A stretch of 47,914 nt of DNA, from NCBI GenBank assembly GCA_964537395.1, contig CAZIBN010000024.1:1-47914 (forward strand), in the 5' to 3' direction. A model generated the notes under the pieces. It saw nothing but the letters and a program-made list of their open reading frames with translations. It was not told the origin of the DNA and did no database searches. Made by a program: the position numbers and the translations under genes. The stretch's first letter is position 1. Every line of letters begins with the position of its first letter. This DNA is from GWA2-66-18 sp964537395 (GTDB lineage Bacteria > Elusimicrobiota > Elusimicrobia > UBA1565 > UBA9628). Below are positions 40,961 through 47,914 of the stretch, piece by piece.

Positions 40961-42167
40961 GGCGGAGGGCCTCCGCGGGTTTGAGGCGTCCGGCGCGCAG
41001 AGCCGGCGGCAGCGAGGCGAGCAAGGTGATGAGGAACACGGAGGCGCAGGCGAAGGCGTGCATGCGCCATGCGGGGATCAGGTAGATCACCGAGGGGAAG
41101 GGAAGGAAGTAGGAGAAGGCCTCGCCGACGGGCAGGTGCAGGCCGTGCCGGCCGAAGTAGGCGATCACCGAAGCCCCGACGGTCAGGCCGAGCAAGGTGC
41201 CGGCGGCGCCGAGCACGAGCGACTCGGCGAGTATTAAGCGCACGATCCAGCGCGGCCGGGCGCCGATGGCCATGAGCACGCCGAACTCGCGCACGCGCTC
41301 GAAAAGGCTCATGAGCTGGGTGTTGAGGATGCCCAGCGCCACGATCGCGAACACGATGAAGAGCACGACGGTCAGGATGCCGTTCTGGAAAGCCTGTATG
41401 CCGATGATCTCTCGGTCGATCTTCTTCCAGCTGATCGCGCGGATGTTGCCCGCCGGAAGGTGCGCGTCGACGTCGGCGGCGACCTCGTCGGCGAGCTCGA
41501 TGTCCTTGACGCGCGCGGCGAGCTGGTTCGCCTGGCCGGGGCGGCCAAGCATCTCCTGCATCGCCTTCAGCGGGACCCAGACGATCTGCCCGTCGAACGA
41601 CTCCGAGCCGGTCTGGTGGAGGCCGACGACGCGGAAGGCCTCCGCACCCATCGAGCCGTCCGCGGCCTGGGCCATGATCACGACCTTCTCCCCCAGGCGC
41701 ACGTCGAGGCGGCCGGCGATCTTGCGGCCCATGACGATGCCCTTGCCGTTGGGATCGAGGTAGGTTCCCTCCTTAATGTAGGAGGACATGTCGGTGAGCG
41801 TCTTTTCCTTTTCGGGCTCGACGGCGCAGATCAAGGCGCCCAAAGACGCGTTCGGCGCGGACACGAGCCCGGTCATGTGGATGCGCCGGCCCCAGACGGC
41901 GACGCGGGGATCGGCGTCCAGGATCTTCGCGGCGATCTCCGGGTCGGTCATGAACTTGTCGGGGAACTTGGATTCGTCCACGTCGCTGCGCTGGACGCGC
42001 ACGTGGCCCGTGATCGAGCCCGTCGCCTTCTCGATGAGCTGGCCCTGCAGCGAGCGCATCATGCTCTGTCCGAACATGATCGCCGCGAGGCCGAAGCCCA
42101 TCGCCGCCACGTTGATGAGGCTGCGCCGCCGGTTGCGCCAGACGTTTCGCCAGGCCAGGCGCATCAT
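40953..42167 (-). CDS. LolC/LolE-like ABC transporter permease (FtsX/MacB superfamily)
   Basis: This 404-residue protein has the FtsX-type layout: an N-terminal helix (RRRSLINVAAMGFGLAAIMFG), a large periplasmic domain (about 45-265) and three more helices. These are VVLFIVFAIVALGILNTQLMSLFERVREFGVLMAIGA, LVLGAAGTLLGLTVGASVIAYF and FACASVFLITLLASLPPALRA. ALRAGRLKPAEALRHV at the end is the standard coupling tail. Only one permease gene is present, so it would act as a homodimer. ATG 42167 is one base from the LolA-like stop, so the genes are coupled. Confidence 0.9.
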   Translation of the reverse strand: MMRLAWRNVWRNRRRSLINVAAMGFGLAAIMFGQSMMRSLQGQLIEKATGSITGHVRVQRSDVDESKFPDKFMTDPEIAAKILDADPRVAVWGRRIHMTGLVSAPNASLGALICAVEPEKEKTLTDMSSYIKEGTYLDPNGKGIVMGRKIAGRLDVRLGEKVVIMAQAADGSMGAEAFRVVGLHQTGSESFDGQIVWVPLKAMQEMLGRPGQANQLAARVKDIELADEVAADVDAHLPAGNIRAISWKKIDREIIGIQAFQNGILTVVLFIVFAIVALGILNTQLMSLFERVREFGVLMAIGARPRWIVRLILAESLVLGAAGTLLGLTVGASVIAYFGRHGLHLPVGEAFSYFLPFPSVIYLIPAWRMHAFACASVFLITLLASLPPALRAGRLKPAEALRHV

Positions 42168-42168
42168 C

Positions 42169-42924
42169 TCAGCTGCCGCCCTTCTGCAGGCGCTGGTAGC
42201 TGAAAAAATCGTCGCCGAGCGGTATGTCGAACTCGAGCTCTTTGTAATGGAGAATCGTGCGCTGGCCCTTCTTCTTGGCGGGTACGCACTCCAGGCGCGA
42301 GGGGACGCGGCGGCCGCTCATGATCTTGACGTCGGAGAGGGTGATCGTGCGGATCAGCTCTCCCCGCTCTGAATAATCCAGCTCGTTGATCGGGATGACC
42401 GACTGATCGTCGTCGTACAACGCGACATCGGTCAGCACCTTGCCCCAGACCACGGGCGCGTCGGGCTTGGGCATCGCTTCGATGTGATAGACCGTGCGGC
42501 CCTCTTCCTTGGTGGTCTTCAGGAGCTTGTGCGTGTAGTCCTTGACGATGGAGTCGGCCTTGACGATATCCTCGTAGGTGAAGTCCGAGCCCTGCCAGGT
42601 CGAGTGCATCATGGTCGGCGGGATCTTGATGACGCGCTCCACCTTAGGAAGCCAGACCCACATCTCGTTCTTGCGCCGCAAGGTGGTGTTCCCACGCTCT
42701 TTTGCGGGCGCGAGGATCTTGATGAAGGCGAAGGTGCGGTCCTTGTTCCAGCCCTCGATCTCGAGCGAGCGCTTCCACTCGGGGGTCTCGATGGTCATGA
42801 TCAGGCGCCCGTGGCTCGAATCGCCGCGCAGGGCCTTGTTCGCCTTGTCGATGAGGTCGTGGATGCTGGGTTCGACGGCGAATGCCGGAGTCGAAAGAAG
42901 CAGAGCGCAGAGAAGGGCCTTCAT
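42169..42924 (-). CDS. Outer-membrane lipoprotein-sorting-like protein (LolA fold)
   Basis: This 251-residue periplasmic protein has a signal peptide (MKALLCALLLSTPAFA). It matches the LolA-like family annotated as 'outer membrane lipoprotein-sorting protein': SHGRLIMTIETPEWKRSLEIEGWNKDRTFAFIKILAPAKERGNTTLRRKNEMWVWLPKVERVIKIPPTMM, then STWQGSDFTYEDIVK, typical of PF17131. It begins the cluster with the LolCE-like permease, the LolD-like ATPase and the barrel. ATG 42924 lies six bases after TAGAAT, inside the end of the cyclase gene. The likely job is ferrying a lipid-anchored cargo through the periplasm. Confidence 0.88.
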   Translation of the reverse strand: MKALLCALLLSTPAFAVEPSIHDLIDKANKALRGDSSHGRLIMTIETPEWKRSLEIEGWNKDRTFAFIKILAPAKERGNTTLRRKNEMWVWLPKVERVIKIPPTMMHSTWQGSDFTYEDIVKADSIVKDYTHKLLKTTKEEGRTVYHIEAMPKPDAPVVWGKVLTDVALYDDDQSVIPINELDYSERGELIRTITLSDVKIMSGRRVPSRLECVPAKKKGQRTILHYKELEFDIPLGDDFFSYQRLQKGGS

Positions 42925-42930
42925 GGCCGC

Positions 42931-42936
42931 ATTCTA
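42931..42936 (-). promoter_or_regulatory. -10 box of the Lol-like cluster
   Basis: TAGAAT at 42936-42931 overlaps the cyclase stop codon and ends six bases before ATG 42924; leaderless arrangement. Confidence 0.45.
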
Positions 42937-44742
42937 CTTTATAGGAGGGCGGGCGGTAAGACGCCAGAGGTCGAACTTTCCGGAAAGGCCTTTGAGCGGG
43001 ATGGTGAAGTGTTTCACCGAGGCGACGCGGTGCGCGAGCACGGCCGCGCAGGCCGGGTCCTCGGCGATCGTGCTCGTGATCACGATGTCTCCCCCCTCGC
43101 TCTCGTTCTGCACGCGCGCGGAGACGTTGACCATCGTCCCGAAGTAGTCGAGGCTGCCGCCCGCGTTGATCGCGATGGCGGGGCCCTGGTGCACGCCGAT
43201 CTTGAGCGCGACCGCCTCTCGCGGGGCCAGGCGAGCCGTCAGCTCGCCGATGCGCTCCTGCATGTCGAGCGCCGCCTCGAGCGCGCCCGCGCCGTCGGGG
43301 AACACCGCCATCACCGCGTCGCCGATCGTTTTGACGACCGCGCCGCCGCGCGCCGCGATGATAGCGGTCAGCCATTCGAAATGGTCGCGCACGACGCCGT
43401 AGGCCGTCGCGTCTCCGACGCGCTCGTACATCGCCGTGGAGCCTTTGAGGTCGGTGAACAGCAGCGCGAGGTTCTTGATGCCGATGTCGACGCCGGGCGC
43501 GAGCACCTCCGCGGAGAACAGGTCGCGGAACTCCTGCATCATCGTGACGAACGCGGCCGACGCCGCGGCGTCCTTCCAGCTTTCGTTCTCGATGCGCACG
43601 AGCGCGGGCTCGAGCGTCGGTTGAAAAAGAAGATGCACGAGGCCGGGCTTGAACGCGAGCTCGGCCCCGTCGGCGGCATGCGCGAGATCGATGGACACGG
43701 TGGAGGGGCCGCCGAGCGACGGCCGCAGCTGCACGGTCCGCTTCATCTGCAGAAAACGGACGGTGTAGGAGCGGGACTCGAGCTCGATGTCCACCGGCCG
43801 GACCGTGGCGCCGTCGAGGCGGAGCTGGGCCGCGGCATGGCGTGAGTGGACCGGGCTGCCGGCGCAGAAGATGGCGCCCTTCGCATCCCGGACGCTGGGG
43901 TGCACGGAGAAGCGCAGCTCGACCGAGCTGCCGAAGTCCACGCCATAATCGATGTCGCAGGAGCCGCAATGCGAGGAGCTCTTGAGGTCGGAGAGCTTGG
44001 AGAGCGTCTCCTTGGGCGCGGCGCAGTTCGGGCACAGCACCTCCCATTTCAGATCGAGCAGGCCGGCCTTGGTCGCGTAGAGGCAGGCGCCGAGCGCAGC
44101 GAGGCGCGGCAGGCCCCAGCGGTCGGCGAGCTCGAACGGACGCATACCTCTCAGCTCGTCGTCCGAGGAATCCTTGATGTGAGCGATGAGGCGCTCGGCG
44201 GCGGGCTTGTCGGCGCGCTCCGTGCGCAGCGCGGCCGCGCGCGCGAGGTAGAGGTCCTCGTCCACGGGCGTGACGGTGCGCGGCGGCGCCGGGAACGTGC
44301 CGACTTTCTGAATGGACTCGTCGATGCGAGCGTAGATCCCCTTCATGTCCGACATGGCCTTGCCGGCGAAGGCGCGCACGAGAGGGCGGGCCCAGGCCCA
44401 GCGCGGCGTGAACGCGCCGTACAGGGTGACCGAAGTCCCGCCGTTCTCGGGCTTCATCTTCAGGCCGCCCTGGAAACGGGTGAACGGTCCGGTGTGGAAT
44501 TCCCGGATGACCTCGTAATCGCGCGCGTCGACGTAGTCGAAGGGCGCCTCCTTCCAGCGCAACGGCAGGCCGAACAGGCTTGCGCTGATCTCCTGGGTGT
44601 AGTCCACGGGGTTGGAGCCGGCGGAGGTCGTCGCGGGCAGGCCGAGAGCGCGGTTCAGGCGGTCGGTGTTGGAGACGAGCGGCCACAGCCCGGCGGGCGG
44701 GGTGGACAGGTGAAAGGTGTTCTCGAGCCGGACGGGTTCCAC
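42934..44742 (-). CDS. Class III adenylate/guanylate cyclase with N-terminal START-like domain
   Basis: This 602-residue soluble protein has three parts. An N-terminal SRPBCC/START-like domain (about 1-165) has a helix-grip pattern (NTFHLSTPPAGLWPLVSNTDRLNRALGLP; FTRFQGGLKMKPENGG). The middle part contains a CPNC/CGSC zinc ribbon. A class III cyclase catalytic domain begins at about 425, with metal-binding D431 (FTDLKGS) and D475 (IGDAVMAVF) and the N/R pair in VNVSAR. The fold of the middle resembles DUF5939-type cyclase regions. It makes a cyclic nucleotide, probably cAMP, in response to an unknown ligand. GTG 44742 lies six bases after TATAAT. Confidence 0.87.
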   Translation of the reverse strand: MEPVRLENTFHLSTPPAGLWPLVSNTDRLNRALGLPATTSAGSNPVDYTQEISASLFGLPLRWKEAPFDYVDARDYEVIREFHTGPFTRFQGGLKMKPENGGTSVTLYGAFTPRWAWARPLVRAFAGKAMSDMKGIYARIDESIQKVGTFPAPPRTVTPVDEDLYLARAAALRTERADKPAAERLIAHIKDSSDDELRGMRPFELADRWGLPRLAALGACLYATKAGLLDLKWEVLCPNCAAPKETLSKLSDLKSSSHCGSCDIDYGVDFGSSVELRFSVHPSVRDAKGAIFCAGSPVHSRHAAAQLRLDGATVRPVDIELESRSYTVRFLQMKRTVQLRPSLGGPSTVSIDLAHAADGAELAFKPGLVHLLFQPTLEPALVRIENESWKDAAASAAFVTMMQEFRDLFSAEVLAPGVDIGIKNLALLFTDLKGSTAMYERVGDATAYGVVRDHFEWLTAIIAARGGAVVKTIGDAVMAVFPDGAGALEAALDMQERIGELTARLAPREAVALKIGVHQGPAIAINAGGSLDYFGTMVNVSARVQNESEGGDIVITSTIAEDPACAAVLAHRVASVKHFTIPLKGLSGKFDLWRLTARPPIK

Positions 44743-44748
44743 CCGCGG

Positions 44749-44774
44749 ATTATAGCAGTCCGAATAAGTAAAAT
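44749..44774. promoter_or_regulatory. Divergent leaderless promoters, cyclase and GH57 gene
   Basis: Minus strand: TATAAT at 44754-44749, six bases before GTG 44742. Plus strand: TAAAAT at 44769-44774, six bases before GTG 44781. Both starts are GTG and only 38 bases apart. Confidence 0.5.
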
Positions 44775-44780
44775 AGACGG

Positions 44781-47090
44781 GTGAAGCGTTATGCGTGCGT
44801 GCATGGCCATTTTTACCAGCCGCCCCGGGAGAACCCCTGGACCGGGACGGTGGAGCGTCAGCTATCGGCCGGCCGCGATCACGACTGGAACGCGCGCATC
44901 GCCCGCGAGTGCTACGTCCCCAACAGCGAGGCCCGGGTGGTCGATGGCGAGGGCTTCATCACGGACATCGTCGACAACTACGCCTGGATGTCCTTCAACT
45001 TCGGTCCGACCTTGCTGGCCTGGCTCGAGAAGGCCCATCCGCATGGCTACGCGCGCCTGCTCGAGGCCGATAAAGAGAGCGCCGCGCGCCTGGGCGGGCA
45101 TGGCAACGCGGTGGCGCAGTCCTACCATCATTCGATCCTTCCTCTCGCCTCCCCCCGCGACCGCGTGACCGAGATCCGCTGGGGCCTGGCCGATTTCCGC
45201 AAGCGCTTCGGCCGCGAGGCCGAGGGCATGTGGCTGCCCGAATGCGCCGCCGACGACGCGAGCCTCACCGCCGTCGCCGCGGAGGGCGTCAAGTTCGTGA
45301 TACTCGAGCCGCACCAGGCCGACGCAGTCCGCCCTCTGTCGGGCGGAGCCTGGAAGCAGGCCTCGGACGCGCTGCGTCCCGGCATCGCGTATCAGTGGAC
45401 CGATGGGAAGAACGCGCTGGCCGTCTTCTTCTACGACGGCCCCTTGTCGCGCTCCGTGGCCTTCGAGCGCGCGATGAGCGACAGCCGCTCCTTCGCCGCC
45501 CGCATCGTGTCGCGCCTCCCGCCGACCGCCGAGGACGCGTTGGCCCTGCTCGCCACCGATGGAGAGTCCTACGGCCATCACGAGTCCTTCGCGGAGATGG
45601 GCCTGGCGCACTTTCTGCGCTACGCCCTGCCCGCCCAGGGCGTGGAGCCCGTCAACCTCGGCTGGTGGCTGGCCCAGCACCCGCCGCGGCACGAGGTGCG
45701 TCTGCGCGAGGGCGGCACGTCGTGGAGCTGTCCGCACGGCGTCGAGCGCTGGCGCTCGGCCTGCGGCTGCGGCGCCGTGGAGGGCGCGAGCCTGGACTGG
45801 CGCGCGCCGCTGCGCACGGCCCTTGAAGGCCTGCGCGACAAGTTCGACGCGCTCTACGTTAAAGAAGCGGCGGGGCTTCTTTCTGATCCCTGGGCAGCGC
45901 GCGACGCGTACGTCTCCGTGGTCCTCGACCGGTCCGAAGAGAATGTCACGCGGTTCCTTTCAGAGCACGCCCCCTCCGTCAAGGATACGCAGGCGAGGAT
46001 CAGGACGCTGACCTTGCTCGAGCTGCAGCGCCACTCTTTGATGATGTTCACGAGCTGCGGCTGGTTCTTCGATCAGCTCTCTCGCATCGAGCCCGTTCAG
46101 GTGCTGCTCTACGCGGCGCGCGCCCTTGAGCTGGCGCGGGCCTTCGGCGCCGACTATGAGGCCGATTTTCTCGTCGCGCTGAAGGACGAGGAGGGCGTCT
46201 GGGAGAAGCTCGTGAAGACCCAGATCGTGACGCCCGACCACATCGCCGCGCACTACGCCGTGTCGCTGCTCTTCGAGGACCAGCCCCCCGCTTTCGTGCA
46301 TCACCACCGCGCCGACAGCGAGCGCTTCACGCGCCGCGTCGAGGGCGGCGTCACCGTGGCCGCGGGCCGCGCCGCGTTCTCCGACGGGTGCACGGAATAC
46401 ACCTGGACCAGGACCTTCTTCTCCGCGGTGCTCAAGGGCCAGCGCGTGCAGACCTTCGTCTGCGCCGGCGACCTGCCCGACGACCGCTTCGACAGCCTGC
46501 TGCACGCGGCCGCCGGCGGCTCCGAGACGGAGCTTCCGCCGGGCCGCGTGTTCCTCCTGCGCGACCTGCGCCCCGATGAGCGCGAGAAGGTCCTGACGAC
46601 GGTGCTCAAGCGCCGTCTGGCGCGCTGGGAATCCGCGGGCCGCGATCAGCTCGAGGACGCGCTGGCGCTCGCCGAGCAGTTCCGCGGCCTGGGACTGCCG
46701 CTGCCGCCGGGGCTTCTCGAGGAAACGAGCCTGTCGCTGGCGCACGCGCTGGCCGACGCCGCGCGCCGTTTTGCGGAAGACAGCTTCGGCGCCCTCGAAG
46801 AGCTCAAGCTCGTCATCTCTCGGGCGAAGGCCGCGGGCCTGCCGGCCTCCGCGGTCCGCGCCGAGCAGCCTTTTGCGCGCGGCGTGGAGCGTCTTCTGGC
46901 CGGGCTTGAGAACGGCTCGGCCGAGGCCTCCGCCGCGGAGCTGGCCGAGGCGGTGCAGGCCGCGGCCATCGTGGGCCTCTCCGATTGGCGCCCGGCGGCG
47001 CAGGTGAGGGTGTTCCGCTGGCTCAAGTCGCGCAAGCCCTCCGCTCCGGCGGCGCGCCTTCTGGGCGACCTTCTCGGGATCAGGCTTTAG
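44781..47090 (+). CDS. Glycoside hydrolase family 57 protein with DUF3536 domain
   Basis: This 769-residue cytoplasmic enzyme has the GH57 N-terminal barrel motifs: HGHFYQPPRENPW (8-20), WLPE with the probable nucleophile E154, and LLATDGESYGHH with the probable acid/base D260. A long C-terminal region matches DUF3536, often fused to GH57. GH57 enzymes act on alpha-glucans (amylases, branching enzymes, 4-alpha-glucanotransferases); this subgroup has no assigned substrate. The start is GTG 44781, six bases after TAAAAT. The 3' end overlaps the convergent AI-2E permease gene by 11 bases. Confidence 0.92.
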   Translation: MKRYACVHGHFYQPPRENPWTGTVERQLSAGRDHDWNARIARECYVPNSEARVVDGEGFITDIVDNYAWMSFNFGPTLLAWLEKAHPHGYARLLEADKESAARLGGHGNAVAQSYHHSILPLASPRDRVTEIRWGLADFRKRFGREAEGMWLPECAADDASLTAVAAEGVKFVILEPHQADAVRPLSGGAWKQASDALRPGIAYQWTDGKNALAVFFYDGPLSRSVAFERAMSDSRSFAARIVSRLPPTAEDALALLATDGESYGHHESFAEMGLAHFLRYALPAQGVEPVNLGWWLAQHPPRHEVRLREGGTSWSCPHGVERWRSACGCGAVEGASLDWRAPLRTALEGLRDKFDALYVKEAAGLLSDPWAARDAYVSVVLDRSEENVTRFLSEHAPSVKDTQARIRTLTLLELQRHSLMMFTSCGWFFDQLSRIEPVQVLLYAARALELARAFGADYEADFLVALKDEEGVWEKLVKTQIVTPDHIAAHYAVSLLFEDQPPAFVHHHRADSERFTRRVEGGVTVAAGRAAFSDGCTEYTWTRTFFSAVLKGQRVQTFVCAGDLPDDRFDSLLHAAAGGSETELPPGRVFLLRDLRPDEREKVLTTVLKRRLARWESAGRDQLEDALALAEQFRGLGLPLPPGLLEETSLSLAHALADAARRFAEDSFGALEELKLVISRAKAAGLPASAVRAEQPFARGVERLLAGLENGSAEASAAELAEAVQAAAIVGLSDWRPAAQVRVFRWLKSRKPSAPAARLLGDLLGIRL

Positions 47091-47914
47091 AAGGCAGCGC
47101 GCGCATCTCCTCGCGCGCGTAATGCATCAGGGCCGGGGCGAGCAGGACGCCGGGCACGCCCATCATCGCCTCGCCCACGACGATCCCGATCAGGGTCATC
47201 CACATCGGCGTATCGATGGAGCTTCCGATGATCTGGCTGTTGAGGAGGTACTCGAGCTTGTGGATGATGACCAGGTAGGCGAGCCCGAACGTCGCGAGCT
47301 GGACCGAGATGGTCAGGCCCGCGGTGACGATGGCGATGTTGCTGATGACGTTGCCGACGATCGGCACAAGGCCGCAGACGAACGTGGTCAGGATCAGGAA
47401 GGTCTTGAACGGGAAGCCCATCGCGTGCAGGAAGATCGCGGTCAGGATCGCGTTGATCGTCGAGATGGTGACCTGCGCGCCGACCACGAGCTCGAAGCTG
47501 CGCACGAACAGCCGCACCCGGGTGTTGATCTCATGGCGCAGGGAATCGTACAGGTGGCCGCCGTGCTCGGGCTTGGGCGGCGCGAGGAAGCGCATCGCGG
47601 CCGCGAACATGCCGACGACGACCTGGAAGAAGCCGCGCGTGAGCAGGCCGCTGGTCTTGCTGACCGAGGAGAAGTTGTCCTTGACCTCGGTGACGAGCAG
47701 GTCGCGAAGCTCGAGCGCGTTGTCCACGGGGATGTCGAAGCCGAAGTCGGCGGACAGCGTCGTCAGCCGCGGCAGAACGGTGTCGAGCAGGACCGGGAGT
47801 CGGGACACCCCGACGCGGACGAACGCGATGAAGATCCAGCCCAGCGCGGTGGCCAGGATGGCGAACACGCCCAGCGCGGCCCATTTCGCGAGCCGGGGCC
47901 CGGTGCCCTTGTGG
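47080..47914 (-). CDS. AI-2E transporter family permease (PerM-like), 5' end outside window
   Basis: The frame runs to the right edge (codons begin by 47913), so the start is missing; the GTG at 47868 is internal. The visible residues (about 278) contain the family's transmembrane segments: IFIAFVRVGV, a long periplasmic part, then RSFELVVGAQVTISTINAILTAIFLHAMGFPFKTFLILTTFVCGLVPIVGNVISNIAIVTAGL and a final GIVVGEAMMGVPGVLLAPALM. The last two match the PerM/YdiK-type AI-2E family, whose substrates are mostly unknown (AI-2, Na+/H+ or other). It converges on GH57 with an 11-base overlap. Confidence 0.88.
   Translation of the reverse strand, partial: HKGTGPRLAKWAALGVFAILATALGWIFIAFVRVGVSRLPVLLDTVLPRLTTLSADFGFDIPVDNALELRDLLVTEVKDNFSSVSKTSGLLTRGFFQVVVGMFAAAMRFLAPPKPEHGGHLYDSLRHEINTRVRLFVRSFELVVGAQVTISTINAILTAIFLHAMGFPFKTFLILTTFVCGLVPIVGNVISNIAIVTAGLTISVQLATFGLAYLVIIHKLEYLLNSQIIGSSIDTPMWMTLIGIVVGEAMMGVPGVLLAPALMHYAREEMRALPSKA

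Overview
This window is a gene-dense, high-GC piece of a bacterial chromosome. Hand counts give 78 G+C per 100 at 46611-46710, against 57 per 100 at 33601-33700 and 46 per 100 at 32421-32520. The cell is a diderm: it encodes LolA-, LolCE- and LolD-like proteins, an outer-membrane beta-barrel, a DsbD/ScsB-type reductase and many signal peptides. The long-form IspG, HEAT-repeat secreted proteins, a TIGR03435/DUF3738 domain and GH57/DUF3536 point away from well-studied Proteobacteria. My impression is Elusimicrobiota or a similar little-cultured phylum, but nothing here proves it. There is no rRNA, CRISPR array, transposase or integrase.

Layout. 1-1659 (+): end of a Pst phosphate operon (pstA end, pstB, phoU). 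6934-1817 (-): a tightly packed run of DUF4340 protein, SDR, NYN/PIN RNase-like protein, secreted protein, ExoD-like protein and HEAT protein. 7056-11179 (+): two overlapping genes for large secreted proteins; the second looks like a permuted, inactive relative of PEP synthase/pyruvate phosphate dikinase. 11160-17557: lipid-linked oligosaccharide flippase, metallophosphoesterase, dipeptide epimerase, HEAT protein with a 57-residue membrane protein, trypsin-like protease and tRNA-Arg(UCU). 17557-27824: a possible GNAT-fold protein, two DAACS symporters, a DMT-like transporter, a tandem staphylococcal-nuclease protein, a self-regulating XRE repressor, an unusual zinc-ribbon SDR, an RDD protein and a VOC protein. 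27850-31368: long-form ispG and a putative zinc aminopeptidase.

31445-35641 is less GC-rich. It carries a sulfur module (MBL-rhodanese, two YeeE/YedE halves and a truncated third YeeE), the clearest Shine-Dalgarno sequence of any gene in the window, and a 415-base stretch of inverted repeats. It looks acquired. 44742-35642 (-): a class III nucleotide cyclase, then a lipoprotein-sorting/ABC/beta-barrel cluster that runs straight into an envelope thiol-redox cluster (TlpA-DUF3738 fusion, DsbD/ScsB, redoxin). The window ends with a GH57 glycosidase and part of an AI-2E family permease.

Two genome-style features stand out. First, at some twenty gene starts a TANNNT -10 box lies 5-9 (mostly 6) bases before ATG or GTG with no room for a Shine-Dalgarno, so most transcripts that open an operon appear to be leaderless. 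Second, genes in operons overlap by ATGA/GTGA, and convergent genes commonly overlap at their stop ends, leaving almost no space for terminators.
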